From positions 1 through 64,000 of the forward strand of contig JADNRV010000121.1 of assembly GCA_015499995.1 (NCBI GenBank): a stretch of DNA of 64,000 bases, written 5' to 3'. The translations under genes were made by a program, and so were the position numbers. The first letter of the stretch is position 1. Each line of letters begins with the position of its first letter. A model generated the notes under the pieces. It searched no databases. It worked only from the letters and a program-made list of their open reading frames with translations, and had not been told where the DNA came from. This document shows positions 25,990 to 36,883 of the stretch, in pieces. The stretch is from Flammula alnicola (taxonomy: Eukaryota > Basidiomycota > Agaricomycetes > Agaricales > Strophariaceae).

Positions 25990-27500
25990 ATGTCTAGCAA
26001 GCTCAATATCTTCTTCACAGGCGCAACTGGTACGCACAAATACTGTTCGCTTTTCATTTTGCTTTTGCTAACTGTCTGTTCGTCAGGCTATATCGGCGGG
26101 ACGGTCCTTACCCGTCTGCTTCGACACCCAGACGCCGCTTCGTTCCAAATTACAGCTCTCGTCCGTTCGGCGGAGAAAGGAGAGAAATTGAAAACTTTGG
26201 GCGTTGACTTCATTCTTGGCTCATACACCGACGAAAACTTGGACTTGCTCACTGAGGCAGCATCGAAAGCTGATGTTGTTATTGCAGTTGTAAGTCTTAA
26301 TTCCTGTTGTTTCAGATTCGCACCACGCTAAGGGCTTCTGCAGGCTGATGCGGACAATCTGCCTGCTTCCAACGCGATTTTGGCTGGGATGAAGATCAAA
26401 CACGAGAAGTCTGGAAAGGCTCCAGTGTTGATACATACGGTCAGCAGGCAGAGAAAGGTGTTTCTCCAAAAACTAACATAATCTCTCACCCCGTTCTTCT
26501 AGTCCGGTACAGGTACTTATTTCCAACTGCTTAGATGAGGCATGATGCCCATATAAATTCCGAAATTTGCAGGAATCCTCATGGATGATGCGCGTGGCTT
26601 GCACGGCGATCTCCCAGTGGTCAGCGACCTGGAGGTCGATAAGCTCAATGCACTTCCAGTAGAAGCCCAGCATAGGGACGTCGATATTCCGATCATAGAG
26701 GCCGACAGGGCTGGGCATATCAAGTCGTATATCATAGCACCTGGTGCGCCTTTCTTCGTTCGTTTCATTTCTAATTTTTTTTTCCTCAATCGCTATTTTT
26801 TGATTCTGGACACATTGTACAGGAACCATCTTTGGAGTGCCTTCAGGACCTCTGGTCGACCTTGGAATTCAGAACAAGAGTTCGGTCCAGCTGCCCTACT
26901 TCATCAAACCGGCTCTCGTGCGCAAGCAGGGAGGCTATATCGGCAAAGGGTTGAATAAGTGGTCTGCAGTTGACGTTGAGGAAAGTGCGTATAGCTTCTT
27001 CCGTGTACAGCCATGTGCACGCCGTTCCTGAGTTTATCTGACTATTTCCTCTATAACTCTCTATAATCTCCAGCTGCTGATCTATACCGAATCATCTTCG
27101 ACTCTATCCGTTCCAATCCTGATGCCGCTGGCCATGGTTCTGAAGGGTATTACTTTGTGGAGAACACTGTGTACTCAGGTCTTGAGGTAGGCCGCGCCAT
27201 ATCCGAGGCCCTAGTTGACTTGGGAATTGGGACTTCTCGCGAACCGAATGCGCTCTCGCAGGAGGAATGCGTAACATTCTATGGCGTGAGTGGATTATGT
27301 CCGATGTGGTATCCTTACTCATCCCTTATGTTCTTCTTATTACCCAGAATCTCTGGCCTCTGCTCGCCACCAACTCTCTTGTAAAGGCAGATCGTGGTCG
27401 TGCCCTCGGCTGGAATCCCAAACAAGGCAAGGCAGAATTTATCGCAAGTGTGAAGCCTGAAGTTGCAGCACTTCTTGCAAAGGCGGGAAATCAATTATAA
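25990..27500 (+). CDS. NmrA-like/extended-SDR NAD(P)-binding protein, copy 2
   Basis: A Rossmann-fold protein of the NmrA/NAD-dependent epimerase group; it may be a reductase or a redox sensor, and the substrate is unknown. Eight exons (25990-26029, 26087-26289, 26344-26439, 26503-26512, 26573-26743, 26823-26984, 27074-27285, 27348-27500) give 348 residues with no correction. The dinucleotide motif FFTGATGYIGGTVLTRLL (residues 8-25) is split by intron 1, and LVRSAEKGEKLK fits the cofactor-selecting region. Later blocks are APVLIHTSGTG, GVPSGPLVDLG, GGYIGKGLNKWSAVDV and RGRALGWNPKQG. The usual YxxxK of classical SDRs is not seen. Exon 4 is just 10 bases. The gene is intact and sits in a tandem array with identical exon phases. 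Confidence 0.87.
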
Positions 27501-28450
27501 GGAGTCTCCATTACCCTCGGATCCCTCCTGCTCCTGATAACAGTGTTTTTGAAGAATTTCTTCAGACAGGTCGCTGTACATATAAAAACCAATCTTTTAT
27601 CTATCTTCCTTACCAGACGAACCGCCTATTACTCTATTTCAATCCTACGATGCTTTTTAGCCAGCCCGTATTCCGGTGCGTCGATTCAACGCTCACAGAA
27701 ATGGCTATGTTCTGAACAGCAGAAGACACAGAGAAGATCGATGGAATCGGAACTCCGTTCGAGGTTTCTGCCAGAAACCCCGATTAAGAGCGCTATCGTA
27801 TATCCTCACGCTGCGACGAAACTCAGAGGGAGTAGTTTGTCTGCTGCCAATCACTGGGATTATCGATAGCGAACGATATCCGATTCGAATCCCCCCTCAA
27901 AGTACTTTAAGAGAAGGCATCGGGCACGATGAAATGACTGCACTGCTGAGCCGAGACCGGTGTCCTCTGAGAGTCGAGATATTCGAAGAGCGGAACATGT
28001 CATTATGACAATGGCCATGGATCACCAATAATACTGGGGATCAGGAATTAAGTACGCATGGAACACTGGAAGCCACCACCGCCACTTAGACATCGCATAT
28101 CTCAGGCTGGTCTCCTTGGAGTAGGACCCGCGACTGGATTCCTACTAGATTCCGAGCATCCGCAGTAAGCCTCAGAAACTTGGAAGGAAAATTCTGGCCA
28201 AACTCTGGCTTTTTGTCCTACTTCTCTACAAATTTCGGACCAGATGATGAATCTCCTATTTCCATGAAGAAATAATACCTACATGCTTTGGATGTCACAT
28301 CAGTGCTCCGGCCTCAACATTCCTAGGCATCGTAATCCCATCGCCGCTTCCAGCAACAATGTCAACTATGCGGAGTTTGTGGCGTGGCGATCGCAATCTA
28401 TGTTTGTCACCCTAATGCACTTTCCCTGAATAACCAAGTTGGCCGCCATT
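27501..28450. other. Inter-copy spacer with unit remnants
   Basis: About 27590-27770 matches the downstream flank of copy 1. About 28140-28340 matches the spacer ahead of copy 2 and, in part, that ahead of copy 1. The region carries worn traces of the divergent partner but no readable frame. Confidence 0.4.
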
Positions 28451-28469
28451 CCGCGTCAGCGATCGGCAT
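28451..28469 (+). promoter_or_regulatory. Conserved upstream element, NmrA copy 3
   Basis: CCGCGTCAGCGATCGGCAT lies about 240-255 bases before the ATG, preceded by GGCCGCCATT as in other copies. Confidence 0.5.
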
Positions 28470-28586
28470 GTCCGTTGACCGTAACAGACTCGGACGCCGA
28501 TGAATCAGAACGATTGCTCAGAGGAAGGGCGGCGCCCGACTTACCCCGCATTCAGAACTTTCGAGATGGTGAGTGACTTCGCCGTT

Positions 28587-28593
28587 TATAAAA
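28587..28593 (+). promoter_or_regulatory. TATA box, NmrA copy 3
   Basis: TATAAAA lies 119 bases before the ATG at 28706. Confidence 0.55.
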
Positions 28594-28705
28594 GAAGAGC
28601 CATTCAAGCTCTCACAGCATACTTCTCAATTACTTGGGACTTTTCAGCTTAGACAACAACAAGAAACAAAACATCTTGCTTTGAACACGCAAGCAACGCG
28701 CAAAT

Positions 28706-30205
28706 ATGTCTAGCGAACTCAATATCTTCTTCACGGGTGCAACTGGTGCGCATATACTCTTCGCTTTTCCCAATTCACTTTGTTCAACATACTTCCCGTT
28801 CCTTCAGGCTACATCGGCGGAACGGTTCTTACCCGTCTGCTTCAACACCCGGATGCTGCTTCCTTCCAAATCACAGCCCTCGTTCGTTCAGCAGAGAAAG
28901 GAGAGAAATTAAAAACCTTGGGCGTTGACTTCATTCTTGGCTCATACACCGACGAAAACTTGGGCTTCCTCACTGAAGCCGCATCGAAAGCTGATGTCGT
29001 TATCGCAGTTGTACGTCCCAATTCCAGTCTTACCTTAGATTCGCAATGTACTCAAAGCTTCTATAGACCGATTCGGACAATCTGCCTCCTGCCAGTGCGA
29101 TTTTGGCTGGGATGAAGATTAAATACGAAAAGTCTGGAAAAGCTCCAGTGTTGATACATACGGTCAGCATTTCGCAAACATGTATTTATGCGAAAAGCTG
29201 ACTTAATCTCTCGCCGTTCTTCTAGTCTGGTTCAGGTACTTATTTCCGACTGCTTGAACGGGACATGCTGCCAACATAATTTCCAAAATTTATAGCAATC
29301 ATTATGGACGACGCGCGTGGCTTGCACGGTGATCTCGCTGTAGTCAGCGACTTGGAGGTCGACAAACTCAACGCCCTTCCGGTGCAAGCTCTGCATAGGA
29401 ACGTCGATATTCCGATCATAGAGGCGGACAAAGCTGGGTATGTCAAGGCGTATCTCATCACACCTGGTGCGTCTTTCTCTGTTCCAGTTCTATTCTTCCC
29501 TCGGTCGCTCTTGTCTGGATGCTGAAAAATTGTACAGGAACCGTTTTCGGAGTGCCCTCAGGACCTCTGGTCGACCTTGGAATTCAGCACAAGAGTTCGA
29601 TGCAGCTTCCTTACTTGATCGGACCGGCTATCGCGCGCAAGCAAGGAGGGTATATCGGTAAAGGCTTGAGTAAATGGTCAGCGGTTCACGTTGAGGAAGG
29701 TACGTATAAATTTATTTCCTTTTGTATGTATGCACGGATGCGTGCGTCCTCTTTGAGCTTTTCTGACTACTTCTATTACTTCCAGCGGCTGATTTATACC
29801 GTATCATCTTCGACATTATCCGCTCCAATCCGGATGCGGCTGGCCATGGCCCTGAAGGGTATTACTTCGTGGAGAACAACACCGAGTACTCAGGCATTGA
29901 GGCTGCCCGCGCCATATCCGAGGCTCTGGTTGACTTGGGAGTTGGGACCTCTCCCGAGCCCAGCCCGTTCTCGCAGGAGGAACTTGATACCTTCTATGGC
30001 GTGAGTGGATTATATTTCTGGCCGATATGGCATCTTAATTCACACTCGTATTACTCAGAATCTCTGGCCCTTGCTCGCCACCAACTCTCTGGTAAAGGCA
30101 GATCGTGGTCGTGCCCTCGGCTGGAGTCCCAAACAAGGCAAGGCCGAATTTCTCGCGAGCGTGAAGCCCGAGGTCGAGGCACTTATTGCAAAAGGAGGAA
30201 ATTAA
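28706..30205 (+). CDS. NmrA-like/extended-SDR NAD(P)-binding protein, copy 3
   Basis: Same family and exon phases as copy 2. Exons are 28706-28745, 28808-29010, 29067-29162, 29226-29235, 29296-29466, 29538-29699, 29786-30000 and 30059-30205, giving 347 residues, intact. The Rossmann motif is FFTGATGYIGGTVLTRLLQ. It keeps IIMDDARGLHGDL, IPIIEADKAGYVKAYLITPG, GVPSGPLVDLGIQ, GGYIGKGLSKW and RGRALGWSPKQGKAEF. The main differences from copy 2 are one extra codon near VENNTEYSG and a changed HKSSMQLPYLIGPAIA segment. The 10-base exon 4 (Ser-Gly-Ser plus one base) is conserved. It is expressed from a promoter of the same layout. Confidence 0.87.
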
Positions 30206-30485
30206 GAAATTACGGAGTACCAATTTCTACCGATGCTCCTTACAACAGTTTATTTATTTATTTTGTTTTTTGAAGACTTGTTCCTCTCCAGTATATTGCA
30301 TATATCAAATATTTGATTGACAGTGGGATCCGTTCAGAGAGGCCTCGCGATTGTGTGGAAGGCTCTCTACTTGGTTGGATGACCTTTGCTACTCGCGCCG
30401 AAGAGCCAGCTTGGATTATCGACGACCAAAGCTGGCAGCGCCGAGGAATCGCAGATGCGCATCTTTAGCGAGCCACGAGGGCTCG
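30206..30485. other. Spacer downstream of NmrA copy 3
   Basis: An A/T-rich 3' region is followed by sequence shared with about 25167-25225. It contains the left half of a perfect hairpin described separately. No gene is supported. Confidence 0.4.
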
Positions 30486-30490
30486 CTAAA
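30464..30490. repeat. Perfect 11-bp inverted repeat (hairpin)
   Basis: TTTAGCGAGCC at 30464-30474 is followed by a 5-base loop and its exact complement GGCTCGCTAAA at 30480-30490. It sits near the 3' end of the decayed divergent gene. Confidence 0.7.
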
Positions 30491-31105
30491 TGACTCGGAG
30501 ACGCGAGGAATTGAGGAGGCAGGGTAAAGATCGTGAGGATTGACTTTCGTTACAACAAGCGCCCGGGTGCTCCAATCCACACGGTAAAAATGCGGCTCTA
30601 TCGTCGTGGTCGTGGTCCTCTTCGTCCTTCCACGTCGGACTCAGAAACACCACGGGCAAATCTTCTGTCTTCTCATGCCAGTGTTCTGACCTTAATGTTG
30701 TAGCGGATTCCAACTTGAAGGTTCGAGAACTCTGAACGCGGAAACCACCTCAGACATCGTGATCACCTATAGCACCCACCTGGTTATAAGCCATTACTTT
30801 CGAGGTGCGGAGGGTCTGTCTTCCACATAGTATGTATACAGCTGCCGCAATTTCAAGCCATCTAAGTATTCCGGAATGGCCTGTGTAAGTGTATTCCCAG
30901 CATCTATTGATAACTTACACACACTAGATTTTCCATCAAATCGCGTCATTCCCAGCTCTCGCCATGTTTCCTTCACGTAATCTCTCGATGCTTTCAGCAA
31001 CATATTGCCGTCTTCCTCTGACTGCCAGGCCGCGTCACTACTCGGCCCTCTACTAAACAACACCAACATCACCGCATACAATCCAATGTCAAGTTTGTGA
31101 CTCAT
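30486..31105 (-). pseudogene. Divergent partner gene of the NmrA unit, best-preserved copy
   Basis: On the minus strand, a frame from the ATG at 31105 reads 103 residues (starting MSHKLDIGLYAVMLVLF and containing SRDYVKETWRELGMTRFDGKSS and EYLDGLKLRQLYTYYVED). It then meets a stop at 30794. A second open piece, about 30486-30713, holds SEHWHEKTEDLPVVFLSPTWKDEED. Joining the two needs an intron and at least one frame change, so I treat it as damaged. Parts of the first piece recur on the plus strand at 43000-43245, next to the inverted NmrA copy 5, and weakly beside copies 1-3. I do not recognise the family. Its ATG is 270 bases from the NmrA copy 4 ATG, back to back. Confidence 0.45.
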
Positions 31106-31168
31106 TGTGTGGCGATTACCAAGGCATCTTTATTTATTTTGCTACCTCTAGTCATCTTTGCCGCCACT

Positions 31169-31187
31169 CCGCGTCAACAATCGGCAG
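31169..31187 (+). promoter_or_regulatory. Conserved upstream element, NmrA copy 4
   Basis: CCGCGTCAACAATCGGCAG lies about 190-205 bases before the ATG, preceded by GCCGCCACT. Confidence 0.5.
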
Positions 31188-31269
31188 CGTCAGTCAAAGT
31201 TGACCAATACTTTAGACAAACATCGGCGCCCGAGCTGTTCTCGACATGGCAACTAACTGCTGTGCAGTT

Positions 31270-31276
31270 TATAAAA
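31270..31276 (+). promoter_or_regulatory. TATA box, NmrA copy 4
   Basis: TATAAAA lies 105 bases before the ATG at 31375. Confidence 0.55.
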
Positions 31277-31374
31277 GGGAACCTATTCAAGTCCCAACGG
31301 CATCCTCCCTTTATTACCTGTTGCCGATACAAAAACAAGACATCTCGAATTGAGCACCAAAGTAACGCGGACGT

Positions 31375-32873
31375 ATGTCTAGCAAGCTCAATATCTTCTT
31401 CACAGGTGCAACTGGTACGCACATACTCTTCGCTTTTCACTGATGGTGTTGGTTAAAGTAACTACGTTTTCCTCAGGCTACATCGGCGGGACCGTTCTTA
31501 CCCGCCTGCTTCAACACCCAGATGCTGCTTCCTTCCAAATCACAGCCCTCGTCCGTTCAGCGGAGACAGGAGAGAAACTGAAAACCTTGGGTGTTGAAGT
31601 CATTATTGGCTCATACACCGACGAAAACTTGGGCTTCCTCACTGAGGCAGCATCGAAAGCTGATGTCGTTATCGCAGTTGTAAGTCTTAATGGCGTTTAT
31701 TTAGAGTCACGACTCGCGATGTGCTAAGAGCTTCTACAGGCCAATTCGATCAATTTGCCTCCTACCAATGCGATTTTGGCTGGGATGAAGATCAAATACG
31801 AGAAGTCTGGAAAGGCTCCAGTGTTGATTCATACGGTTAGAGTCAAGACAGGTGTTTATTTAAACGCTAACATGAGATCTCACTTCGTTCTTCTAGTCCG
31901 GTTCAGGTATTTATTCGACCGCTTAGGTGGGCACATGGTGTCTAAATAAATCCTGAAATTTATAGCATTCGTCAGGGACGACGCGCTTGGCTTGCATAGC
32001 GCTCAACCCGAGATCAGCGACTTGGATGTCGACAAACTCAATGCAATTCCAGTGGAAGCCATACCTCGGAATGTCGACATTCCGATCATAGAGGCGGACA
32101 AGGCCGGGTATGTCAAGGCATATATCATTTCACCTGGTGCGTCTTTTTCTGTTTCAGTTGTATTTTCTCTTTAATCGCTATTTTATTATGAGATCTTATG
32201 ATACTGAAAAATTGTACAGGAGCTGTCTTTGGACTGCCTTCAGGCCTCTGGTCGACCTTGGAATTCAGAAAACGAGTTCAGCCTTGTCCATGTCCATCAA
32301 AGCGGCTCTTGTGCTCAAGCAAGGGGGCTATATAGGTAAAGGGTTGAATAAGTGGTGCGCGGTTGACGTTGAGGACAGTGCGTGCTTTATTTTCTTCCAT
32401 CTATGGGCACGTCCTTGCTGAGTTTCTCTGACTGTTCCTGTAACTTTCAGCTGCTGATCTATACCGTGTCATCTTCGATACTATCCGTTCCAATCCTGAT
32501 GCCGCTGGCAATGGGCCTGAAGGGTATTACTTTGTGGGGAACACTGAGTTCTCAGGTCTTGAGATGGGCCGCACCATATCTGAGGCTCTCGTTGACTTGG
32601 GCGTTGGGACTTCTCGCGAGCCCAGGGCGCTCTCCCAGGAGGAATGCGAAACATTCTATCCAGTTAGTGTATTCCATCTGATGTGGTATCCTGACTTATT
32701 CCTTTTCTTCTGGCATTACTTAGACTCCCTTTTGGCGCATCATCGGCGCCAACGTTGTTTTCAAGGCAGATCGTGGCCGTGCCCTTGGCTGGAATCCCAA
32801 ACAAGGCAAGGCAGAATTAATTGCGAGTGTGAAGCCTGAGGTCAAGGCACTCATTGCAAAGGGAGGAAATTAG
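31375..32873 (+). CDS. NmrA-like/extended-SDR NAD(P)-binding protein, copy 4 (one apparent frameshift)
   Basis: Exons are 31375-31414, 31477-31679, 31740-31835, 31897-31906, 31966-32136, 32220-32377, 32451-32662 and 32724-32873. With one base restored near 32244 (CAGG-CCTC, where copies 2 and 3 have an extra A) the sum is 346 residues. The Rossmann motif FFTGATGYIGGTVLTRLLQ is kept. It is the most diverged plus-strand copy: the MDDARGLHGD block is FVRDDALGLHSAQ, and the last exon starts TPFWRIIGANVVFKADRGRALGW. This fits relaxed or changed selection after duplication. It may still be functional if the single missing base is an assembly error. Confidence 0.78.
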
Positions 32874-33102
32874 GACGTGTTGGTGATGCTCTTTCTCCGT
32901 CCGCTCCCCTTGAGCCAGGTGACTTGTTTCGTGTAATACAATATTATTTCGAAGGCAGCAAGCCGTGGATGTCTCTACGTACTTACAGCCAGATGAACAA
33001 GATATTTTCTTAAGGTTTAAGTATATTATATTGTTACATAAATATCGGAGAACATTACACGGACGGCAGCTTGAATCCTACTCCACTAACCTGAGTACGT
33101 TC

Positions 33103-34779
33103 TTACATGTTAAAATCTACTATCTCCTCCGCACTAGGGCTGTCCTCAGAAACAGAGGGCGAAGCAGAATTAAGGCTCGCAGACACTTGGATCCAATCCA
33201 GCCCCAGGAGCATGGATTCGATGTGTAAATAGATGCCCGAGTTCTTAAGCCCCGAGAAGAGACGGATATTATCTTCATCGATGGCTTCGGAGCCTATGTC
33301 AAGGTATCCTGTCATAGAGATATCAAGACGACGGAGTCGTGGTTTGTGGTCATTGACGCCGTCCTGCACTCGGCCTGGTTGGAAGACTCCTCCTAACCCC
33401 CTCCACGTAAAATCTTTAGGACCTTTATATTCGAGAACTTCGAGTCTAGGAAGGAATTTGTCGTTGGCCGTAGAGTAATTGGCCGCGAAGCGTTGAAGGA
33501 GGGTATCTGTCACGATTCGCATGTTATGCGAACAGCATAAGGAGACGTGGGTAATCGTAGGCAATTTGTCGAAAATCTGAACGATGTCGTCGTCACTGAT
33601 CGATGGTGTTCCTGCTTGGTTTATGTCTAGGGAAATATGCGTGATGGAACAGCGAGAGCGGGCGAAAAATGATAAAAGAGTGTTTGCCCGTAGTGGTTCA
33701 CTGCCAAGCTGAGACGTGTAAACGAAAGATTGTAGGAATGGTAGTTCGAGGAGGTCGATTAAAGTTGCTAGGTTGGGTGCAGAGCTAATATCCGTTGCAG
33801 AAATATGCAAGCTCTGGAGCGAGGGATGTCTAATGGGCGCGGTTGGCAACTCGAAGAAACTTTCGTCGTGGAGGATTTTCCAGAGCGAACAGTGTATGAG
33901 CCGAGGAGCGCGCGAGAGAACTTCGCATATTTCATCGATAGCGATGAACTCGGCCTCGAAAGATGTCAGGTTGTTCATCTGCTGGCCATGGAAATTATTG
34001 ATATCGAACTGGGATATCTTGAGTTCCTTCAGGCAAAGAATCTCCCACAACTCAAACTGCTCGCCTAACTTGAGCTCCGTTTCGTCCCCCGTGTCTCTGG
34101 GTATCAATTGAAGGTATTCTAGGAGTGGTGCCTGTCGTAAGTCGCCAGTAAAGGCCGGAAAATATCTATTGGGGAGAAATAAATCAAGGTGGCGCCATCG
34201 GGGGGCATGGGCTTTGATGACGGAAAAGAGAGCGTTCAAATTTGACACGGTCTCTGGGTATTCTGGGGTATGAAGAAGTTTGAGGTTGACAGATAACGGA
34301 ACCTGTCCAGAGCGGCGGAGGAACTGTGTGACCAGTTCTACTTGGTTCGCCGAAATTTGGTCCTCCTGCTGAAGACACAGATTTATCGATGTCCAAAGCC
34401 CGGGCGTCGCAAACGCAATCTCTCGCCACGTTTTGCAGATGGACCCTAGACGTAAGGGGGTTGTCCGGTAGGATTGATCTGTTGTGGACTGGGGGTTATC
34501 CTGAATGGCGAAGGTGAAGATCTGCGAAGTGATTTCGGGAGGGAAATGTTGAATAAAAGGGTCGTGACGATCGTTGGCTTCTGATATCAACAATCGTTGT
34601 CGTTCCCGCTCGAGGCCATCGAGGAGGGTCTGTGCATAGGCTATCTGTGCATCGATGGCTGCTATCTTCATGCAGGCATCACACGGTTTCCCCTCAGAGC
34701 GGGCGCATGTGGTAGGATCGAAGTGGTCTTCTCTCGACTTTCGGTTTGAGGCGATGCGGCGATTGCACTGGCAGCCCAT
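33103..34779 (-). CDS. F-box protein with Cys-rich N-terminus
   Basis: A probable substrate adaptor of an SCF ubiquitin ligase, one of the large expanded F-box family of agaricomycetes. It is a single exon of 558 residues from the ATG at 34779. The N-terminus has scattered cysteines (Cys3, Cys5, Cys26 and CDAC) and then a short coiled-coil-like stretch (AAIDAQIAYAQTLLDGLERERQRLL). The F-box follows as FPPEITSQIFTFAI...LGSICKTWREIAFATPGLWTSI. The rest shows leucine-rich-repeat-like spacing. A fragment of a relative lies at 24560-24935. It is convergent with NmrA copy 4 (stops about 230 bases apart). Confidence 0.85.
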   Translation of the reverse strand: MGCQCNRRIASNRKSREDHFDPTTCARSEGKPCDACMKIAAIDAQIAYAQTLLDGLERERQRLLISEANDRHDPFIQHFPPEITSQIFTFAIQDNPQSTTDQSYRTTPLRLGSICKTWREIAFATPGLWTSINLCLQQEDQISANQVELVTQFLRRSGQVPLSVNLKLLHTPEYPETVSNLNALFSVIKAHAPRWRHLDLFLPNRYFPAFTGDLRQAPLLEYLQLIPRDTGDETELKLGEQFELWEILCLKELKISQFDINNFHGQQMNNLTSFEAEFIAIDEICEVLSRAPRLIHCSLWKILHDESFFELPTAPIRHPSLQSLHISATDISSAPNLATLIDLLELPFLQSFVYTSQLGSEPLRANTLLSFFARSRCSITHISLDINQAGTPSISDDDIVQIFDKLPTITHVSLCCSHNMRIVTDTLLQRFAANYSTANDKFLPRLEVLEYKGPKDFTWRGLGGVFQPGRVQDGVNDHKPRLRRLDISMTGYLDIGSEAIDEDNIRLFSGLKNSGIYLHIESMLLGLDWIQVSASLNSASPSVSEDSPSAEEIVDFNM

Positions 34780-35179
34780 CGTTTAAAAAGAAGTGCTTGT
34801 GGAAAGGCTGGACTACGAGGAGAGATTCGTCCAAACGTTCCTAAAAAGATATTTCTGTTCAAGATAATATTGGTCAGGAGGGACAACCAACATCTCATCA
34901 TCAAAGTGGGTACTCACATAGCAAACTCTGAAGAGTAAACCTTAAGGCTTATCATAGCTTATCATTATGCCTGATTTAAAGCAGGTCCGACCGCGGACTG
35001 ATCTTATTTAAAATCACGCGCGACTCGCGCCATATGAGGTAAACGACCCATCAAGCTCAAGCCTGATCGTAGATTGCGACATCTCACGTGTACGCCACGT
35101 GCGTGATATTTTCCCGGGCCGTCATCCCGACAGCGATTGAAGTTCAACCGTTTGTGTCCGAGTCGGGAGTTGCAGGCAG
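34780..35179. promoter_or_regulatory. Upstream region with paired CACGTG E-boxes
   Basis: This spacer between the F-box start and the NmrA remnant holds two CACGTG boxes, at 35085-35090 and 35096-35101, with start points 11 bases apart. Such paired sites could bind bHLH factors, but which gene they would serve now is unclear, because the right-hand gene is destroyed. Confidence 0.35.
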
Positions 35180-35640
35180 CAGCTGGCACTCTTTTGAGGC
35201 ATCATGATGTTGCCTCATTTCAAATAATCCCTCGCCGTTCCGCAGAGAAGGGAGGGAAGTTGAAGACTTTTGGCTTTGAAATAATCCTTGGTTCATATAT
35301 GATGCACCGAAAATCTGGACGTCCTCACCGAAGCAGCATCCCAAGCTAATATCGTATGTATTTGCAATCGTACGTCTTTGCTCGCTTGTTTGGGAGTAAA
35401 TGCGCTAATCCTTCCAATAGGCTGATTCCGACAACCTGTCTGCTGCTAAAGCCATTTCGGACGGGATGAAGATTAAATACGAAAACTCCGGGTTTGTCCC
35501 ACTTTTGTGCGCACGAGTTCATGGCGATAGCGGTTTCGAAGGTAGTCTAGCGTCACTTTTCTAGTGTGGCCCTCGAAGTAGCTCAGACCATCTCCGAAGC
35601 TCTTGTCGACCGGGGCGTTGGGACTACCCCATGCGAAATG
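35180..35640 (+). pseudogene. NmrA-like copy 6, deleted remnant
   Basis: Three pieces of the family survive in order. Exon 2 is TLLRHHDVASFQI...RSAEKGGKLKTFGFEIILGSY (about 35187-35345), exon 3 is ADSDNLSAAKAISDGMKIKYENSG (about 35420-35493), and part of exon 7 is ALEVAQTISEALVDRGVGT (about 35570-35630). The start codon exon, exons 4-6 and exon 8 are missing, and the reading frame is broken in exon 2. The orientation matches copies 1-4, about 3.8 kb beyond copy 4's start. Confidence 0.75.
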
Positions 35641-36199
35641 CTGCGTTTCTTTGGACGAATCAGAAATGAAGAAGCGATGGCCCTTGTCCACAGGGAATAC
35701 GTTAGGAATGTAGAATGACCGCCACATGTTCTTGTCCGAAGTCTAAACACCATCCATTAATGCTGGACATCGGATGGTGTAAACTGCCGTCAGGCCCCAG
35801 GAACGCGTCCCTGCGCCCCTGCTCCTATTGTCACTACGGAGCTCGTGGACAACCGCTTTGCATAATGAAGCTCAGAGGATGAGCACGGCATGCGGTAATG
35901 GCCTTCCTTCTCGTGGCATAGTCAAAGGCAGCGAGACACATCACAACATTGACGCTGACATATCGTGGTGGACCCCCTCAGGAATGGTACCCAGTCTCAG
36001 GAACGTCCAGGTACATTCTACCGCACAATCCACCCCAGAGCGCATAAACGTAACGTCTTTACGGACCCAAAAAATCACCGCGACAGCTGCTATGGTTGTA
36101 GCCATACTAAGAGCAACGGAACAATGGACTTCCTCAGTATAAAATGTGAGTTGCTCAGTGGTTTTAGAATCCGTAGGCTACCTAGCCATTCTCTTGAAA
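35641..36199. other. Spacer after the NmrA remnant
   Basis: No gene is supported. A TATAAAA at about 36139-36145 lies some 55-60 bases before the ATG used for the next gene and may be its TATA box. Confidence 0.4.
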
Positions 36200-36883
36200 A
36201 TGCCCTATATTCAGAAGTTAAACGTGAGTTCTATCATCTCTTCCCATTCTTTCGCGTTATAAGCTTATTCAAACTTTTGTTTCTAGGTCGTGTACGGTGA
36301 CGATGAGAAACAACAACCTCATGACGCCATCGAATGTTTTTCTACGACTGAAGGAAACCCTAGTCGTGATGTGAACAATGGTATGGGTGGAAAGTGAGCA
36401 TTTTGCAAGCCTAGGGTGTTCTCGGGTCACTTGACGTTATACTCCAACAGACATGTGTGGCTTGTCCCCGTTTGGACAGAGGACAAGAACCTCGCTGCTG
36501 AAGGATTCCAATTTGTCGACACCCGTATTAACCGTCTTGCCTTGGTCAGGGAGTGGAAAGACGACCCCCGCCCAGACTCGGACGAGCAAGAGCGAAAATT
36601 CCCGAATTTGAAGGAAGGATGCAATCCTAACACCAGAGCCTACATTCGTCTCTTCCCAATTGACCCTGAGTTTCCCAAAGGAAAGGTGATAAAGGCCTAT
36701 TTATTTAGGAGCTCAGAGTCCGTGCTCAGCCATACCCTCGCCGAAGTAATCAACTCTCAGAATCCGGAGAATCGTCTGCTTAGTACGTGGGGTCTGGCTG
36801 GAGCTACTACGGACATCAACCGTCAGCGAGGCGGCGGGTACCTCTACCTTGGCTGGAATACCGATCTTGCACCAGGTCCCTGA
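36200..36883 (+). CDS. Small protein with MABP-like motifs
   Basis: Exons are 36200-36223, 36287-36393 and 36451-36883, giving 187 residues. Two D-[VI]-N-x(3)-G-G-x-[HY] motifs, DVNNGMGGKHVWLVPVW and DINRQRGGGYLYLGW, resemble the repeated motif of MABP-type beta-prism domains, which bind membranes or lipids in other proteins. This link is by motif only. The ATG was chosen because MPYIQKLN joins VVYGDDE in frame across a clean intron. The end is unsure: with one base added near 36877, the frame runs through another intron (36915-36971) to a stop at 37075, reading VPGGIHLRTNLHLGGYSHMRKY, which looks like coding sequence. Function unknown. Confidence 0.5.
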
